A stretch of DNA of 35,079 bases from an uncultured beta proteobacterium (lineage in GTDB: Bacteria > Pseudomonadota > Gammaproteobacteria > Burkholderiales > Burkholderiaceae). The notes under the pieces were generated by a model. It was given only the letters and a program-made list of their open reading frames with translations. It searched no databases and was not told the DNA's origin. The position numbers and the translations under genes are program-made. This document shows, in pieces, positions 15,948 through 24,383 of the stretch. Where the stretch lies: contig CAIOIX010000353.1 in assembly GCA_903858445.1 (NCBI GenBank), positions 1 through 35,079 of the forward strand, written 5' to 3'. Position 1 is the first letter of the stretch, and the number at the start of each line of letters is the position of its first letter.

Positions 15948-15964
15948 AAAATATAACTTGTCGA

Positions 15965-17575
15965 CTAATTCTTAAGGGCCGAAGCAATTCGCCTCGTTAG
16001 CTTTGGGGGGCTTGAGTCAATATGAAAGCGATGTCGTTCTTCCTGCATGGCTAAGTCATCAGCTGTGAAGCGATCAAATCGTCTAAGGTAGTCTGCCCAA
16101 GTTTCAAATACAAAATATTCTAAGAATTTGCCGGCATGCTCAGCATCCTCGAAGAGGCTCCAAGATAGTGCCCCTTGCTTCAGTCTCGACCTTCGGGTTT
16201 TAGCCATTAAATTCTTAAACTGTTCTGTATGCCCTTGATCAATGTGATACTCCATCGAGATCATCACAGGACCTTCATCCGGATCGATATCTCTAGCAGG
16301 ATGGGGGCGCTCAATAGGGCAGACCGGTGTTAGGTCTTCAACTTCATGTCCATTCACTGGGTGCTTGCGAATCAAAACCAGCATGAGCAATCCAAATAGC
16401 GCACTAATCCCAATGCTGACAGTGACATTGCTTGAACTTGTAATCTTGCCCCAAACAAACGCTCCAATGGCGCTGCCACCCATAAGACTCATTTGGTAAA
16501 AAGACATACCTCGAGCGCGTATCCAGTTGGGTAATGAGAGTTGCGAGGCTGTACTCAGAGTGTTACCTACGCAGAACCAAGACATCCCACTCACAACCAT
16601 GAGTGGAGCTGCGTACCAAATATTGGGAACCAGTACAACGCCAAGCGAACTTATGGATAGAAAAATAATCCCATAGGTTGCTAATTGATTTGGGTTCCAG
16701 CGAGCCCTCAGTGCTTGGAGTTGTGAGCCGACAAGGATGGCACCAAAACCTAAGCATGAAAGTAGCAAGGTGAATGTATTGGCATTTCCCTGGAAATGAT
16801 CTTTTGCAATAACGGGTAGTAGCGCAAGCAAGCTCGAGGATTGCATGTAGAACAAAAATGATCTAATTAGGATCGAGCGCATCGGTTTGGATTGTCTAAT
16901 GTATTGAGTACCAAGACGCATGGCGCCAAAAAAGCGCTCTCCAGGTAAGGTGGAGACATAACTCTCATTTTTCCAGCGAATAACAATCCAAGTCATGCCC
17001 AGTGAGAGCACCATGTTCAGAGCAAAGACAAATTCAGTCCCAATACTGGCAATGATGAAACCGGCAATGAGCGGACCCAAAATGCGAGAGGCATTCATTG
17101 CAATCGAATTGAGCCCTAAGGCCAAGTGTAGTGAATCTCGTGGGATAAGGTCTGGAACGATGGCTGCATAGACAGGCCAGCGCATTGCCAAACCAATGCC
17201 ATTAATAAAGGTCAGTATTAGAAGAAACACGGGGTCGAGCAACCCAAATGCCGAGGATAGATAAAGCAAGGTAGCGTTCGCTGCCAACCAGAGTTGGGTA
17301 AATACTAGAAAATGCTTCCGATTCAAAATATCTGCGAGAGCGCCACTCGGTACACCCAGTAAAAGCACTGGCAAATTAGAGGCTGTTTGAACTAGTGCGA
17401 TTAGTGTTGCTGAAGTGGTCAGCGAAGTCATCATCCAAGCTGCTGCAACATCGTTTGTATACATGCAGACATTAGCAACTAGCCATGTAGACCAAAGCGC
17501 ACGAAAGACGGGAAATGACTTCAGAGGAGCCAACCACCCAGGAACTTTTCTTGGTAGTAGGGTATTTATGCTCAT
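15965..17575 (-). CDS. MFS transporter with C-terminal ABM-like domain (MFS_3)
   Basis: The 536-residue protein has about twelve hydrophobic segments over residues 20-405, in the MFS_3/EntS-like group ('transmembrane secretion effector'). This includes GVPSGALADILNRKHFL near 76, a typical loop 2-3 motif. After a hydrophilic linker, about residues 430-520 (ISMEYHIDQGHTEQF, FLEYFVFETWADYLR) resemble an antibiotic-biosynthesis-monooxygenase-like ferredoxin fold. The gene probably exports a small hydrophobic or aromatic compound. It is last in a minus-strand run and ends 17 bases from the convergent ligJ stop, with no terminator between them. Confidence 0.87.
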   Translation of the reverse strand: MSINTLLPRKVPGWLAPLKSFPVFRALWSTWLVANVCMYTNDVAAAWMMTSLTTSATLIALVQTASNLPVLLLGVPSGALADILNRKHFLVFTQLWLAANATLLYLSSAFGLLDPVFLLILTFINGIGLAMRWPVYAAIVPDLIPRDSLHLALGLNSIAMNASRILGPLIAGFIIASIGTEFVFALNMVLSLGMTWIVIRWKNESYVSTLPGERFFGAMRLGTQYIRQSKPMRSILIRSFLFYMQSSSLLALLPVIAKDHFQGNANTFTLLLSCLGFGAILVGSQLQALRARWNPNQLATYGIIFLSISSLGVVLVPNIWYAAPLMVVSGMSWFCVGNTLSTASQLSLPNWIRARGMSFYQMSLMGGSAIGAFVWGKITSSSNVTVSIGISALFGLLMLVLIRKHPVNGHEVEDLTPVCPIERPHPARDIDPDEGPVMISMEYHIDQGHTEQFKNLMAKTRRSRLKQGALSWSLFEDAEHAGKFLEYFVFETWADYLRRFDRFTADDLAMQEERHRFHIDSSPPKLTRRIASALKN

Positions 17576-17616
17576 AGCCCCTATATTACTTGAGCGGCAT
17601 TATTCTTGTTGGTGCT

Positions 17617-18273
17617 CTATAGCGCAGCAAAAGGAATGGGCTTTCGATCGGAGACAATAAAATCCTCCAACATGTCTAACCTATCTTGCCCCCAAAACGG
17701 CTCATCTTTGTAAAAAAAGAAGGGCGTGCCAAATACCTGACGATCTACACCCTCTTGGGTTAGTCGATCAATGTCTAGTTGAATGCTGGGATCTTTGCTT
17801 TGCTCCAAGAGGGCGTACCCATCAAGACCAGAGCGATTGGCAGTAGCCACCATGATTTCTGGATCCTCAATATTGAGATCATCAACCCATAGAATCTTAA
17901 GTGAATTGTGAACAAATTGGCGAATGTCTTGCCCATTGGCTATAGCTGCCAATAGCATCCGGTGTCCGATTTCAGGATTGGATGGATGGTGTTTAGGCTT
18001 CAAAACTAAGGGGATCTTACGAGCAATAGCCCAGCGTTGCATTTCTACAAAACGATAAGCTTGTCTTTGGGGAGGTCTTTTGGAAACTGGAAGGCCGCCA
18101 CCTGCTGTAAAGATAGCATGTAAATCAATTGGCTTATATGCAACCTCTAGGTCATGTTTTTGCACAAGCGTCTGAAATGCTTCAAATCCAATGTAGGTAT
18201 ATAGGGATATAAAACTAAAGTAGAAGTCGATCTTTCTCTTGGTGGTCAATTGAGTTTTCCTAAATGGATTCAT
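17617..18273 (-). CDS. 2-hydroxychromene-2-carboxylate isomerase-like protein (DsbA/kappa-GST fold)
   Basis: The 218-residue protein shows FYFSFISLYTYIGFEA at the N-terminus, the glutathione-binding Ser region of NahD/kappa GST proteins. VFGTPFFFYKDEPFWGQDRLDML near the C-terminus is the family's cis-Pro and following segment. Characterised members isomerise a ring-cleavage product of naphthalene-type compounds using glutathione; the substrate here is unknown. No thioredoxin CxxC is present. It lies 12 bases after a Bug receptor gene and 41 bases before an MFS exporter gene, so it probably belongs to the same transcript. Confidence 0.85.
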   Translation of the reverse strand: MNPFRKTQLTTKRKIDFYFSFISLYTYIGFEAFQTLVQKHDLEVAYKPIDLHAIFTAGGGLPVSKRPPQRQAYRFVEMQRWAIARKIPLVLKPKHHPSNPEIGHRMLLAAIANGQDIRQFVHNSLKILWVDDLNIEDPEIMVATANRSGLDGYALLEQSKDPSIQLDIDRLTQEGVDRQVFGTPFFFYKDEPFWGQDRLDMLEDFIVSDRKPIPFAAL

Positions 18274-18285
18274 CAGAAATGCAGC

Positions 18286-19266
18286 TTAATCTACTTTCGC
18301 TCCGGAGTCTTTAATCAACTTTGCCCATTTAGGTGATGAGGTCGTTAAATAGTCGGCTAGTGTTTTTGGGGAGCTTGCGATGACTTCGAATCCTTCTGAG
18401 ATTAATTGCTTTTTAACTACAGGGTCTTTTAGAATCTTCACAATTTCTTGATTTAAAAGCATGATGATGTTCTGGGGGGTGCCTGCTGGGGCTAAGACTC
18501 CTTGCCAAGAGTTGAGGTCGTAGCCAGCTAGTCCCGCTTCAGCAATCGTTTGAATTTCTGGTGCTCCAGTTGAACGTTTCGCAGAGCTAATACCTAACGC
18601 GGTTAAACGGCCAGAGCGAATATGTTGAATCGCTGCTGGTAAGGTCACCATGAGAGAGTCAACATGCCCTGCAACTAAGTCAGCTACTGCAGGTGCGCCA
18701 CCTTTATAGGGGATATTCGATAACTTAATATCAGCCATACTTTCCAAAAGTGTACCTGCAAGATGGCCTGGGCTGCCATTGCCAGCATTAGCCAAGCTAA
18801 TCGCCCCTGGATTTCTTCTGGCCACCTCAATAAAAGTTTTAAGATTTTTAACGGGTAGTTTAGGTCCGACAACCAATACTTGTGGCGCGGTAATTGCCAA
18901 AGAGATTGGAGCAAATTGATCGAGTTTATATGGGGGGTTGGGGTAAAGGCTTGGGTTAATTGCTAAGCTGTCCCAGCCCAATAACAAGGTGTAGCCATCT
19001 GGCGCGGCTTTGGCTACATACCCAAACGCAATATTGCTACCACCCCCCGCCATATTTTCGACAATGACTGCTTGATTGAGTGATGTAGTAAGACCCTTTG
19101 CAAGTGTTCTGGCCAAAATGTCTAAGCTACCACCTGCCGGTACAGGAACAATAATCCGAATGGATTTATTGGGCCAATTAGTATTTGTAAGTGCGCTTAT
19201 GGGAAAGGCACTAGCGCCTAGGGACCCCAAGGCAAGGGCTATAAACTTTCTACGAGCGGGGTACAT
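18286..19266 (-). CDS. Bug/TctC-family periplasmic receptor
   Basis: The 326-residue protein starts with ARRKFIALALGSLGA, a twin-arginine-like signal, unlike the Sec-type signals of the other three Bug proteins here. Bug motifs are WPNKSIRIIVPVPAGG, LDILARTLAKG, ENMAGGGSNIAFG, APDGYTLL and SNIPYKGGAPAVADL. It begins a run with the isomerase-like and MFS genes. The 127-base gap upstream holds a strong palindrome, so it may have its own regulated promoter. Confidence 0.92.
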   Translation of the reverse strand: MYPARRKFIALALGSLGASAFPISALTNTNWPNKSIRIIVPVPAGGSLDILARTLAKGLTTSLNQAVIVENMAGGGSNIAFGYVAKAAPDGYTLLLGWDSLAINPSLYPNPPYKLDQFAPISLAITAPQVLVVGPKLPVKNLKTFIEVARRNPGAISLANAGNGSPGHLAGTLLESMADIKLSNIPYKGGAPAVADLVAGHVDSLMVTLPAAIQHIRSGRLTALGISSAKRSTGAPEIQTIAEAGLAGYDLNSWQGVLAPAGTPQNIIMLLNQEIVKILKDPVVKKQLISEGFEVIASSPKTLADYLTTSSPKWAKLIKDSGAKVD

Positions 19267-19330
19267 GGGACACTTCCAATTATCTTTATTCCGTTCAGGA
19301 TACCTAAAAGAACTGAATGTCGGAACGAAT

Positions 19331-19356
19331 ATATCGGCATGTTCATATGCCGATAT
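19331..19356. promoter_or_regulatory. 10-bp-arm inverted repeat before the Bug gene
   Basis: ATATCGGCAT (19331-19340) and ATGCCGATAT (19347-19356) are perfect inverted arms around GTTCAT. It lies 65 bases upstream of the Bug start and 38 bases after the ModA-like stop. With no T tract it is more likely an operator than a terminator. Confidence 0.5.
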
Positions 19357-19393
19357 CGTATATAGAATAGGACGATGCGGGGCAGTACTTCAT

Positions 19394-20149
19394 TTACCTC
19401 TGAATGAGATCCATCCCACTACTTTGTATGGCTTGTTGAGCCTGTTTGGAGGTTAGAAGCCCAATGAGTTGCTGGGCAGTTTTTGATTCTGTTGAGCCGG
19501 TCACTATTGCAGCGGAAAAAGTTTGTATCAGTTGAAGCTCTTTTGGGAGTCGACCAATAAAATTAATACCGGTAACGTTCACCAATTCACTAGTTGGTTG
19601 AATAGCCATACCCGCTTCTTTAGCAGCCAGTATTGAAGTGGCTTGACTGCCCCGTTCGGTTACTTTCACAGAGATTTGATTGTTTACACCAAGACTGGGG
19701 AAGAGCTCATTCACAAGATAAATCCCGCTCGTACTTCCAGGAACGACGATGGATTTAATGTTGATCAAAGCTTGCTTGAATGCGGGCACGGTGCTGATAT
19801 CAGGCTTGATTGCTCCTGCGGGAATGGCCGCACCCAAGGGGGCGAATGCCAAGTCAACATCTGTTCCCGGCACAATTTTTCCTGCAGCTATTAATTCTGC
19901 GAGACCCTCTCTAGACAAAATGACAACATCTGCGTTCATGCCCTTATCGAGTTGGGCTTTAATCGTTTTAGGACCAGATCCCTGCGATGCGCCAGATAAG
20001 GTAGTCACTGTAACCCCCGTCATTTTTTCAAATTGGGGAAGCATTTGCTTATACGGGCCACTAAAACCGCCAGAGATCATGACTGTAAGCTGTGCCATTG
20101 TCGAGGTACTTACTAATAGGGTAGCGATGCCACTAAGAATATATTTCAA
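19394..20149 (-). CDS. ModA-like periplasmic substrate-binding protein
   Basis: The 251-residue protein has a signal peptide (YILSGIATLLVSTSTMA) and the ModA/PBP-II pattern: VMISGGFSGPYKQMLPQFEKMTG, MNADVVILSREGLAELIAAG, SIVVPGSTSGIYL, AGMAIQPTSEL. True molybdate binders sit beside modB/modC; none is here, and related orphan proteins in Burkholderiales have unknown ligands. I therefore do not call it a molybdate receptor. It lies 13 bases after the NHL-repeat gene, in one operon with it and the cupin. Confidence 0.8.
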   Translation of the reverse strand: MKYILSGIATLLVSTSTMAQLTVMISGGFSGPYKQMLPQFEKMTGVTVTTLSGASQGSGPKTIKAQLDKGMNADVVILSREGLAELIAAGKIVPGTDVDLAFAPLGAAIPAGAIKPDISTVPAFKQALINIKSIVVPGSTSGIYLVNELFPSLGVNNQISVKVTERGSQATSILAAKEAGMAIQPTSELVNVTGINFIGRLPKELQLIQTFSAAIVTGSTESKTAQQLIGLLTSKQAQQAIQSSGMDLIQR

Positions 20150-20162
20150 TCTTTACCTTCAA

Positions 20163-21254
20163 TTATTTTGATTTGGTAAACCGTTGAGCGCGCTTGCCGG
20201 TGTCGACTTCAGTGGTGTAAACGCTACCATCAGAATCAACAGCAATGTTATGCACCCAATGGAAATCGCCTGCGTTACGACCACTTCTGCCAAAAGAGCC
20301 CACTTTTTGCCCGTTTTCTCGAATAAGGACTGTTACCTCATTATTGGTGCCGTCGGCAATCAGGATATATTTTTGGCTTGGATCTGATGGAATGAGATCC
20401 CAAACCGATCCGGATCCTTTTGTATCTGTTTCAAATGCCATCTCCCGTATAAACTTTCCACTTTTCTCAAAAACTTGAATGCGATTATTGGCGCGATCGC
20501 AGACAAAGAGTGTGTTGTCTTTCATAAGGCGTACGCAATGGACTGGATTTGCAAATTGAGGTGACGTTGAATTGAAGTTAGCCATCTTCTCATCACTAGG
20601 AACATTGCCATAAGCACCCCAATGACGTTTATAAGCTCCAGTATTTGAATCGAAAACAATCACGCGTTTATTGAGATAGCCGTCTGCAACATAAATTTCA
20701 TTAGCAGTAGGGTCTACATTCATATGGGCAGGGCGACCCAATTGAGTGGTGCTATTGCTACCCAAGCTTTGCCCGGGACCACCAATTTGCAGTAAAAATT
20801 TTCCTTGGGGCGTGAACTTCAAAATCATGTGATCGGTAACATCATTACCGCCAACCCAAACATTGCCAATAGGATCTACATAAATGCCATGTTCATTTTT
20901 TGGCCAGTCAAATCCAGTACCAGGGCCTCCCCAAGCATGCAAGAGATTTCCTTGTTTATCAAACTCCAAAACAGGGGGAGCGGGGATGCAGCATTTGGAG
21001 CGCTTGGGTGTTAAGGTTGCACCTTTCTCATCATCAGTAATCGTGAGCGGGCGATGAATAATCCAAATGTGATCATTTGCATCAGTGGCAACGCCCGACA
21101 CTTGCCCCAAAATCCAATTATTGGGTAATGACTTTGGCCAAGATGGGTCAACTTTGTATTGAGGTGCTTTGCTTGTGGATTGTGTTTGTGCGTAAGTGCA
21201 ACCACAAAATAAAATAAGGAGGATCAGGAAAAAGCTGCGAATAGACGGGCTCAT
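20163..21254 (-). CDS. Exported NHL-repeat beta-propeller protein
   Basis: The 363-residue protein has a hydrophobic signal sequence (FFLILLILFCGCTYA) and then NHL-type blades: GVATDANDHIWIIHR, GIYVDPIGNVWVGG, HMNVDPTANEIYVADGYLNKRV, LMKDNTLFVCDRANNRIQVF and NIAVDSDGSVYTTEV. The arrangement resembles the peptidyl-alpha-hydroxyglycine alpha-amidating-lyase-like propellers common in environmental proteobacteria. The catalytic role is unproven. It starts 10 bases after the cupin gene. KRSKCCIP holds two adjacent cysteines. Confidence 0.8.
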   Translation of the reverse strand: MSPSIRSFFLILLILFCGCTYAQTQSTSKAPQYKVDPSWPKSLPNNWILGQVSGVATDANDHIWIIHRPLTITDDEKGATLTPKRSKCCIPAPPVLEFDKQGNLLHAWGGPGTGFDWPKNEHGIYVDPIGNVWVGGNDVTDHMILKFTPQGKFLLQIGGPGQSLGSNSTTQLGRPAHMNVDPTANEIYVADGYLNKRVIVFDSNTGAYKRHWGAYGNVPSDEKMANFNSTSPQFANPVHCVRLMKDNTLFVCDRANNRIQVFEKSGKFIREMAFETDTKGSGSVWDLIPSDPSQKYILIADGTNNEVTVLIRENGQKVGSFGRSGRNAGDFHWVHNIAVDSDGSVYTTEVDTGKRAQRFTKSK

Positions 21255-21264
21255 ATTTTTCTTC

Positions 21265-21876
21265 TTAACGCGTTGCGGGTTTTGATAAATACTCTTTGGA
21301 TTGCGCTTCGCCTTTTAGTGGTGTGACTTTGTCTGGATCAAAGCGAATCATTAGGTAATTAATGTGATCATCAATCTTGGTAAACCAGTGCCCAGTTCCC
21401 GCAGGAATCACAACTACATCGCCAGGCTTGAGTTCGCGGGAGATCCCATTTAATATTTCTGTGCCGTTATTGCCGGGCCCGTTAAATTCGACAACAGTTT
21501 TTTGGTTGGCGGGTCTGCGCTGTCTATTGGTAATGTTGGGACCTAAAACCAAGGTGCCAGTTCCAGAGATGATGTGATACACCTCGCTAATTTGGTCATG
21601 TTCAGCTACTGAGTCAGTTGCAGGCCCATCTAGCTTGCCACGGTAGACCATGCCAATTCCTACCCTTGCTTTTCCAATGTCAATATCGCGCACTTGCTGA
21701 TCAATATGCTTTTCATCGATTGCTTTCTTGGTATAGGCATTTAGCTCATCCACTGGAATAAAGGTGCCTGGACACATTTGACAGCTTGGTTGCGGATCGG
21801 TGGGGTTGATTTTTTCTTCAGCAAACAAGCAAGTGCTGATCATGAGCGTAAGTGCGCCACAAAGTACGTATTTCAT
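21265..21876 (-). CDS. Exported cupin-domain protein
   Basis: The 203-residue protein has a signal peptide (YVLCGALTLMISTCLFA) followed by a CQMCPG segment and one cupin barrel: EVYHIISGTGTLVLG near residue 97 and LKPGDVVVIPAGTGHWF near 147. Only some of the usual His ligands are retained (H100, H162). It is the first gene of the minus-strand operon and is divergent from a second exported cupin gene at 22038. The function is unknown. Confidence 0.8.
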   Translation of the reverse strand: MKYVLCGALTLMISTCLFAEEKINPTDPQPSCQMCPGTFIPVDELNAYTKKAIDEKHIDQQVRDIDIGKARVGIGMVYRGKLDGPATDSVAEHDQISEVYHIISGTGTLVLGPNITNRQRRPANQKTVVEFNGPGNNGTEILNGISRELKPGDVVVIPAGTGHWFTKIDDHINYLMIRFDPDKVTPLKGEAQSKEYLSKPATR

Positions 21877-22037
21877 TTTGTCTCCTATTGTTACTTCTTT
21901 TTATGCTTAGAAGCTTAGCCTAAAACGACCCTATGTAAGCTCGGGTACGGGGTAATCCCTTAGGGAGCATTGCTATTGAGCATGTTAGATTGGCTCAAAT
22001 GGCGGCAACTAAAAAATAAGAAGATATGGAGATGAGC

Positions 22038-22526
22038 ATGAAACTATTCAATTTTTGTAAAGTGACTTTGTTGGCTCTAGTAGCGACTACGACTACATTC
22101 TCAGTTCAGGCTCAAAGTAGTCCAAAGGATTTTGTCGTCGTTAAACCAGATCAAGTCGTTTGGGGAGATGCTCCGGCAGGCGTCAAAACAGCTGTTTTAT
22201 ATGGCGACCCTAATAAGCCTGGAATGTATGTCGTCAGAAATATATTCCCTAATGGAATCATGAGTGCGCCGCATTTTCACACGCAAGATCGTTTTGTAAC
22301 AGTAATTAAGGGCACATGGTATGCAGGCACTGACGCTAGTTGGGATCCTGCTACGACTGTAGGCTTGCCAGCTGGTAGCATGATGTTTCACCCAGCGGGG
22401 GTAGTTCACTTTGATGGAGCCATCAAAGGGGACACTGAAATTCAGATTATTGGCATGGGACCAGTTTCTACAACGCCGGTATATCCCAATGAGGGGCGAT
22501 TTGGAAAGCCGCATAAGTTAAATTAA
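22038..22526 (+). CDS. Exported cupin-domain protein
   Basis: From ATG 22038 it has 162 residues: a signal peptide (LLALVATTTTFSVQA) and a single cupin domain with MSAPHFHTQDRFVTVIKGTWYAG (His-X-His metal ligands) and LPAGSMMFHPAGVVHFDG. In-frame ATGs also occur at 22026 and 22032; I prefer 22038 because GGAG at 22028-22031 is 6 bases before it. It belongs to a common group of small periplasmic cupins with no assigned reaction. It shares an upstream region with the divergent cupin operon. Confidence 0.82.
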   Translation: MKLFNFCKVTLLALVATTTTFSVQAQSSPKDFVVVKPDQVVWGDAPAGVKTAVLYGDPNKPGMYVVRNIFPNGIMSAPHFHTQDRFVTVIKGTWYAGTDASWDPATTVGLPAGSMMFHPAGVVHFDGAIKGDTEIQIIGMGPVSTTPVYPNEGRFGKPHKLN

Positions 22527-22623
22527 ATAGCCCTAGTGGTATATCACTATAAGAAAGCTGTTAATTCAAGAGTAGATTGAATTGAGAATTGGTTAAATCA
22601 CTGAAATATAAGGAGCTTTCTTT

Positions 22624-23193
22624 ATGAGCAAGAACCCGTTTGATTTAAATGCAATGGCGCATCAGCAAAAAACAATCCAGACATCTAAGGCTGTGGGTAA
22701 AGTTGCGGTTGAAAGTGCCCAAGCAATTGCTCAAATCAATCAACAAGCTGCTCAGGAGTTGGCAAGTCTTTTTCAGAAAAAAGTTGCCGAATTGTTAAAG
22801 ACCCAGGATCCAAAGACTGCATTTGATCATGTGCATGCCGAAGTCTTGCAAGATGCTGCCAAGGAGGTTGCGCAATATCAGGCTCAGCTAATGGGTGTTC
22901 TCAGTAGCGGCAACAAAGAATTAGGTCAAATTGCTGAATCCATGATTGAGGAATCAAAAATTGATTTGATTCATTTTGTCAATGAAGCTACTAACAATGC
23001 GCCCCCGGGATCGGAGGCCTATGTTTCAATATTTAAAACATCCTTTAATACTGCCTTACAAAACTTTGAATTAGTGCGCGCTGCAATGGCCGATTCATTT
23101 AATAGCTTTGAGAAAAGCGTTGAAAATGTCTCCAATCTCAGTAGTTCGCAAGTCCAAAAACCTGGAAAAGCACCAGTTAAAAAACGTCCTTAG
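22624..23193 (+). CDS. Phasin (second, intact copy)
   Basis: The 189-residue helical Ala/Gln-rich protein contains VAVESAQAIAQINQQAAQEL and FEKSV, with a Lys/Pro-rich basic tail (KPGKAPVKKRP). It aligns along its whole length with the interrupted phasin at 2144-2716, including APPGSEAYVS against APAGSEAVVS. Phasins bind the surface of PHB granules and control their number and size. AAGGAG lies about 8 bases before the start. It appears monocistronic. Confidence 0.9.
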   Translation: MSKNPFDLNAMAHQQKTIQTSKAVGKVAVESAQAIAQINQQAAQELASLFQKKVAELLKTQDPKTAFDHVHAEVLQDAAKEVAQYQAQLMGVLSSGNKELGQIAESMIEESKIDLIHFVNEATNNAPPGSEAYVSIFKTSFNTALQNFELVRAAMADSFNSFEKSVENVSNLSSSQVQKPGKAPVKKRP

Positions 23194-23283
23194 GGCATGA
23201 GTTGCTAGATCAGCGTAGGGCATCACGTGTTAATTGTTCTTAAGGTATGATATTTTTTTCAATAAAAATATATAAGGTGACAC

Positions 23284-24264
23284 GTGACAACTGCTCGAAT
23301 AGTAAGCCTCAATGCATTGGGAAATGCTGACGTCATTCAATTGATCGATCAAGAATTGCCGGCGCCTGCTAAAGGTGAGGTGCAACTTCGCCAAACAGCG
23401 ATTGGCTTTAACTTTATTGATGTATACCAGCGCTCTGGTGTCTATCCATTGGAACTGCCTACTGGCCTTGGGCATGAGGCTGTAGGTGTGGTCGAGGTCG
23501 TTGGCGATGGCGTTACTAGATTCAAAGTCGGTGATCGCGTGATGTATATGAACGCCGGCATTGGTGCTTATGCGAGTCATCGCAATGTGCCGGTTGATAA
23601 ATTAGTTTCTGTTCCTAGTAATGTTTCTGATGAGGTTGCCGCAGCTGTTTTCTTTAAGGCAATGACTGCTCAATATCTTGTTCAAAAAACTTACAAGGTG
23701 AAGGCTGGCGATGTGGTGCTCATACATGCAGCCGCTGGTGGTGTGGGACAAATTGTGGCGGGCTGGGCTAAAGCCTTAGGTGCATTTGTAGTGGGCACTG
23801 TGGGTTCTCAGGCCAAGATCGCTGCTGCAAAAGCTGCTGGATGTGATGCGGTCGTTGATTACTCGCAGACCCATTGGGTTGATGAAGTTCTGAAGGCTAC
23901 TGGTGGTCGTAAGGCTAACGTTGTTTATGACTCTGTGGCTAAAGATACTTTTTTGGGTTCTTTGGATTGTGTTGCTCCGTTTGGTACCTTGGCTCTATTT
24001 GGTGCCGCATCAGGTCCTGCACCTGAGATTCAGCCAGAGATATTAAATAAAAAAGGTTGCTTGTTCTTAACAAGGCCTTCAGTATTTCCTCATAATGCAA
24101 CGCCTGAGTTACTTCAAGAAAATGCCCGAGCTGTATTTGACGCTATTGCCAGCGGTGCCGTAAAGGTGCAAATTGGTGCAAAATTTAGCCTAGAGCAGGC
24201 TGCAGAAGCCCATAAGACTGCGGAAGGTAGGAAAGTATCCGGCGCCATCATCATGATCCCTTAA
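23284..24264 (+). CDS. qor: NADPH:quinone oxidoreductase (zeta-crystallin type, MDR superfamily)
   Basis: The 326-residue protein is a zinc-free medium-chain dehydrogenase/reductase: GFNFIDVYQRSGVYP near 42, GLGHEAVGVVE near 62 without the zinc-ligand set, and the NADPH-binding AAAGGVGQIVAGWAKALGA near 150. Qor enzymes reduce quinones with NADPH. The start is GTG 23284, with AAGGTGA upstream and no in-frame ATG nearby. It is followed by a terminator. Confidence 0.9.
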   Translation: MTTARIVSLNALGNADVIQLIDQELPAPAKGEVQLRQTAIGFNFIDVYQRSGVYPLELPTGLGHEAVGVVEVVGDGVTRFKVGDRVMYMNAGIGAYASHRNVPVDKLVSVPSNVSDEVAAAVFFKAMTAQYLVQKTYKVKAGDVVLIHAAAGGVGQIVAGWAKALGAFVVGTVGSQAKIAAAKAAGCDAVVDYSQTHWVDEVLKATGGRKANVVYDSVAKDTFLGSLDCVAPFGTLALFGAASGPAPEIQPEILNKKGCLFLTRPSVFPHNATPELLQENARAVFDAIASGAVKVQIGAKFSLEQAAEAHKTAEGRKVSGAIIMIP

Positions 24265-24297
24265 GGATTTGATCGACAAATCTAGTGGCATTGACTA

Positions 24298-24325
24298 AGC
24301 CTCGCACACCCCTGCGGGGCTTTTT
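24298..24325 (+). terminator. Rho-independent terminator after qor
   Basis: AGCCTCGCA and TGCGGGGCT (one G-U pair) form a 9-bp stem around CACCCC and run into TTTT. Confidence 0.85.
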
Positions 24326-24383
24326 AATTTAGCGCCTCTAGTTGTAATATAGATGCTTGATCCAAACAATCCTAGAGGCAGTT

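Noticed and set aside
19394-20149. Naming the ModA-like protein as the molybdate receptor modA
   Set aside because: There is no modB, modC or Mo-box nearby, and the family includes many orphan receptors with other ligands.
21956-21966. TCCCT-T-AGGGA palindrome between the divergent cupin genes
   Set aside because: The arms are only five bases long and nothing ties them to a promoter, so chance is likely.
23340-23351. TTGATCGATCAA inside the qor coding region, resembling an FNR box
   Set aside because: The two halves are separated by two bases instead of four, and it lies inside a gene.
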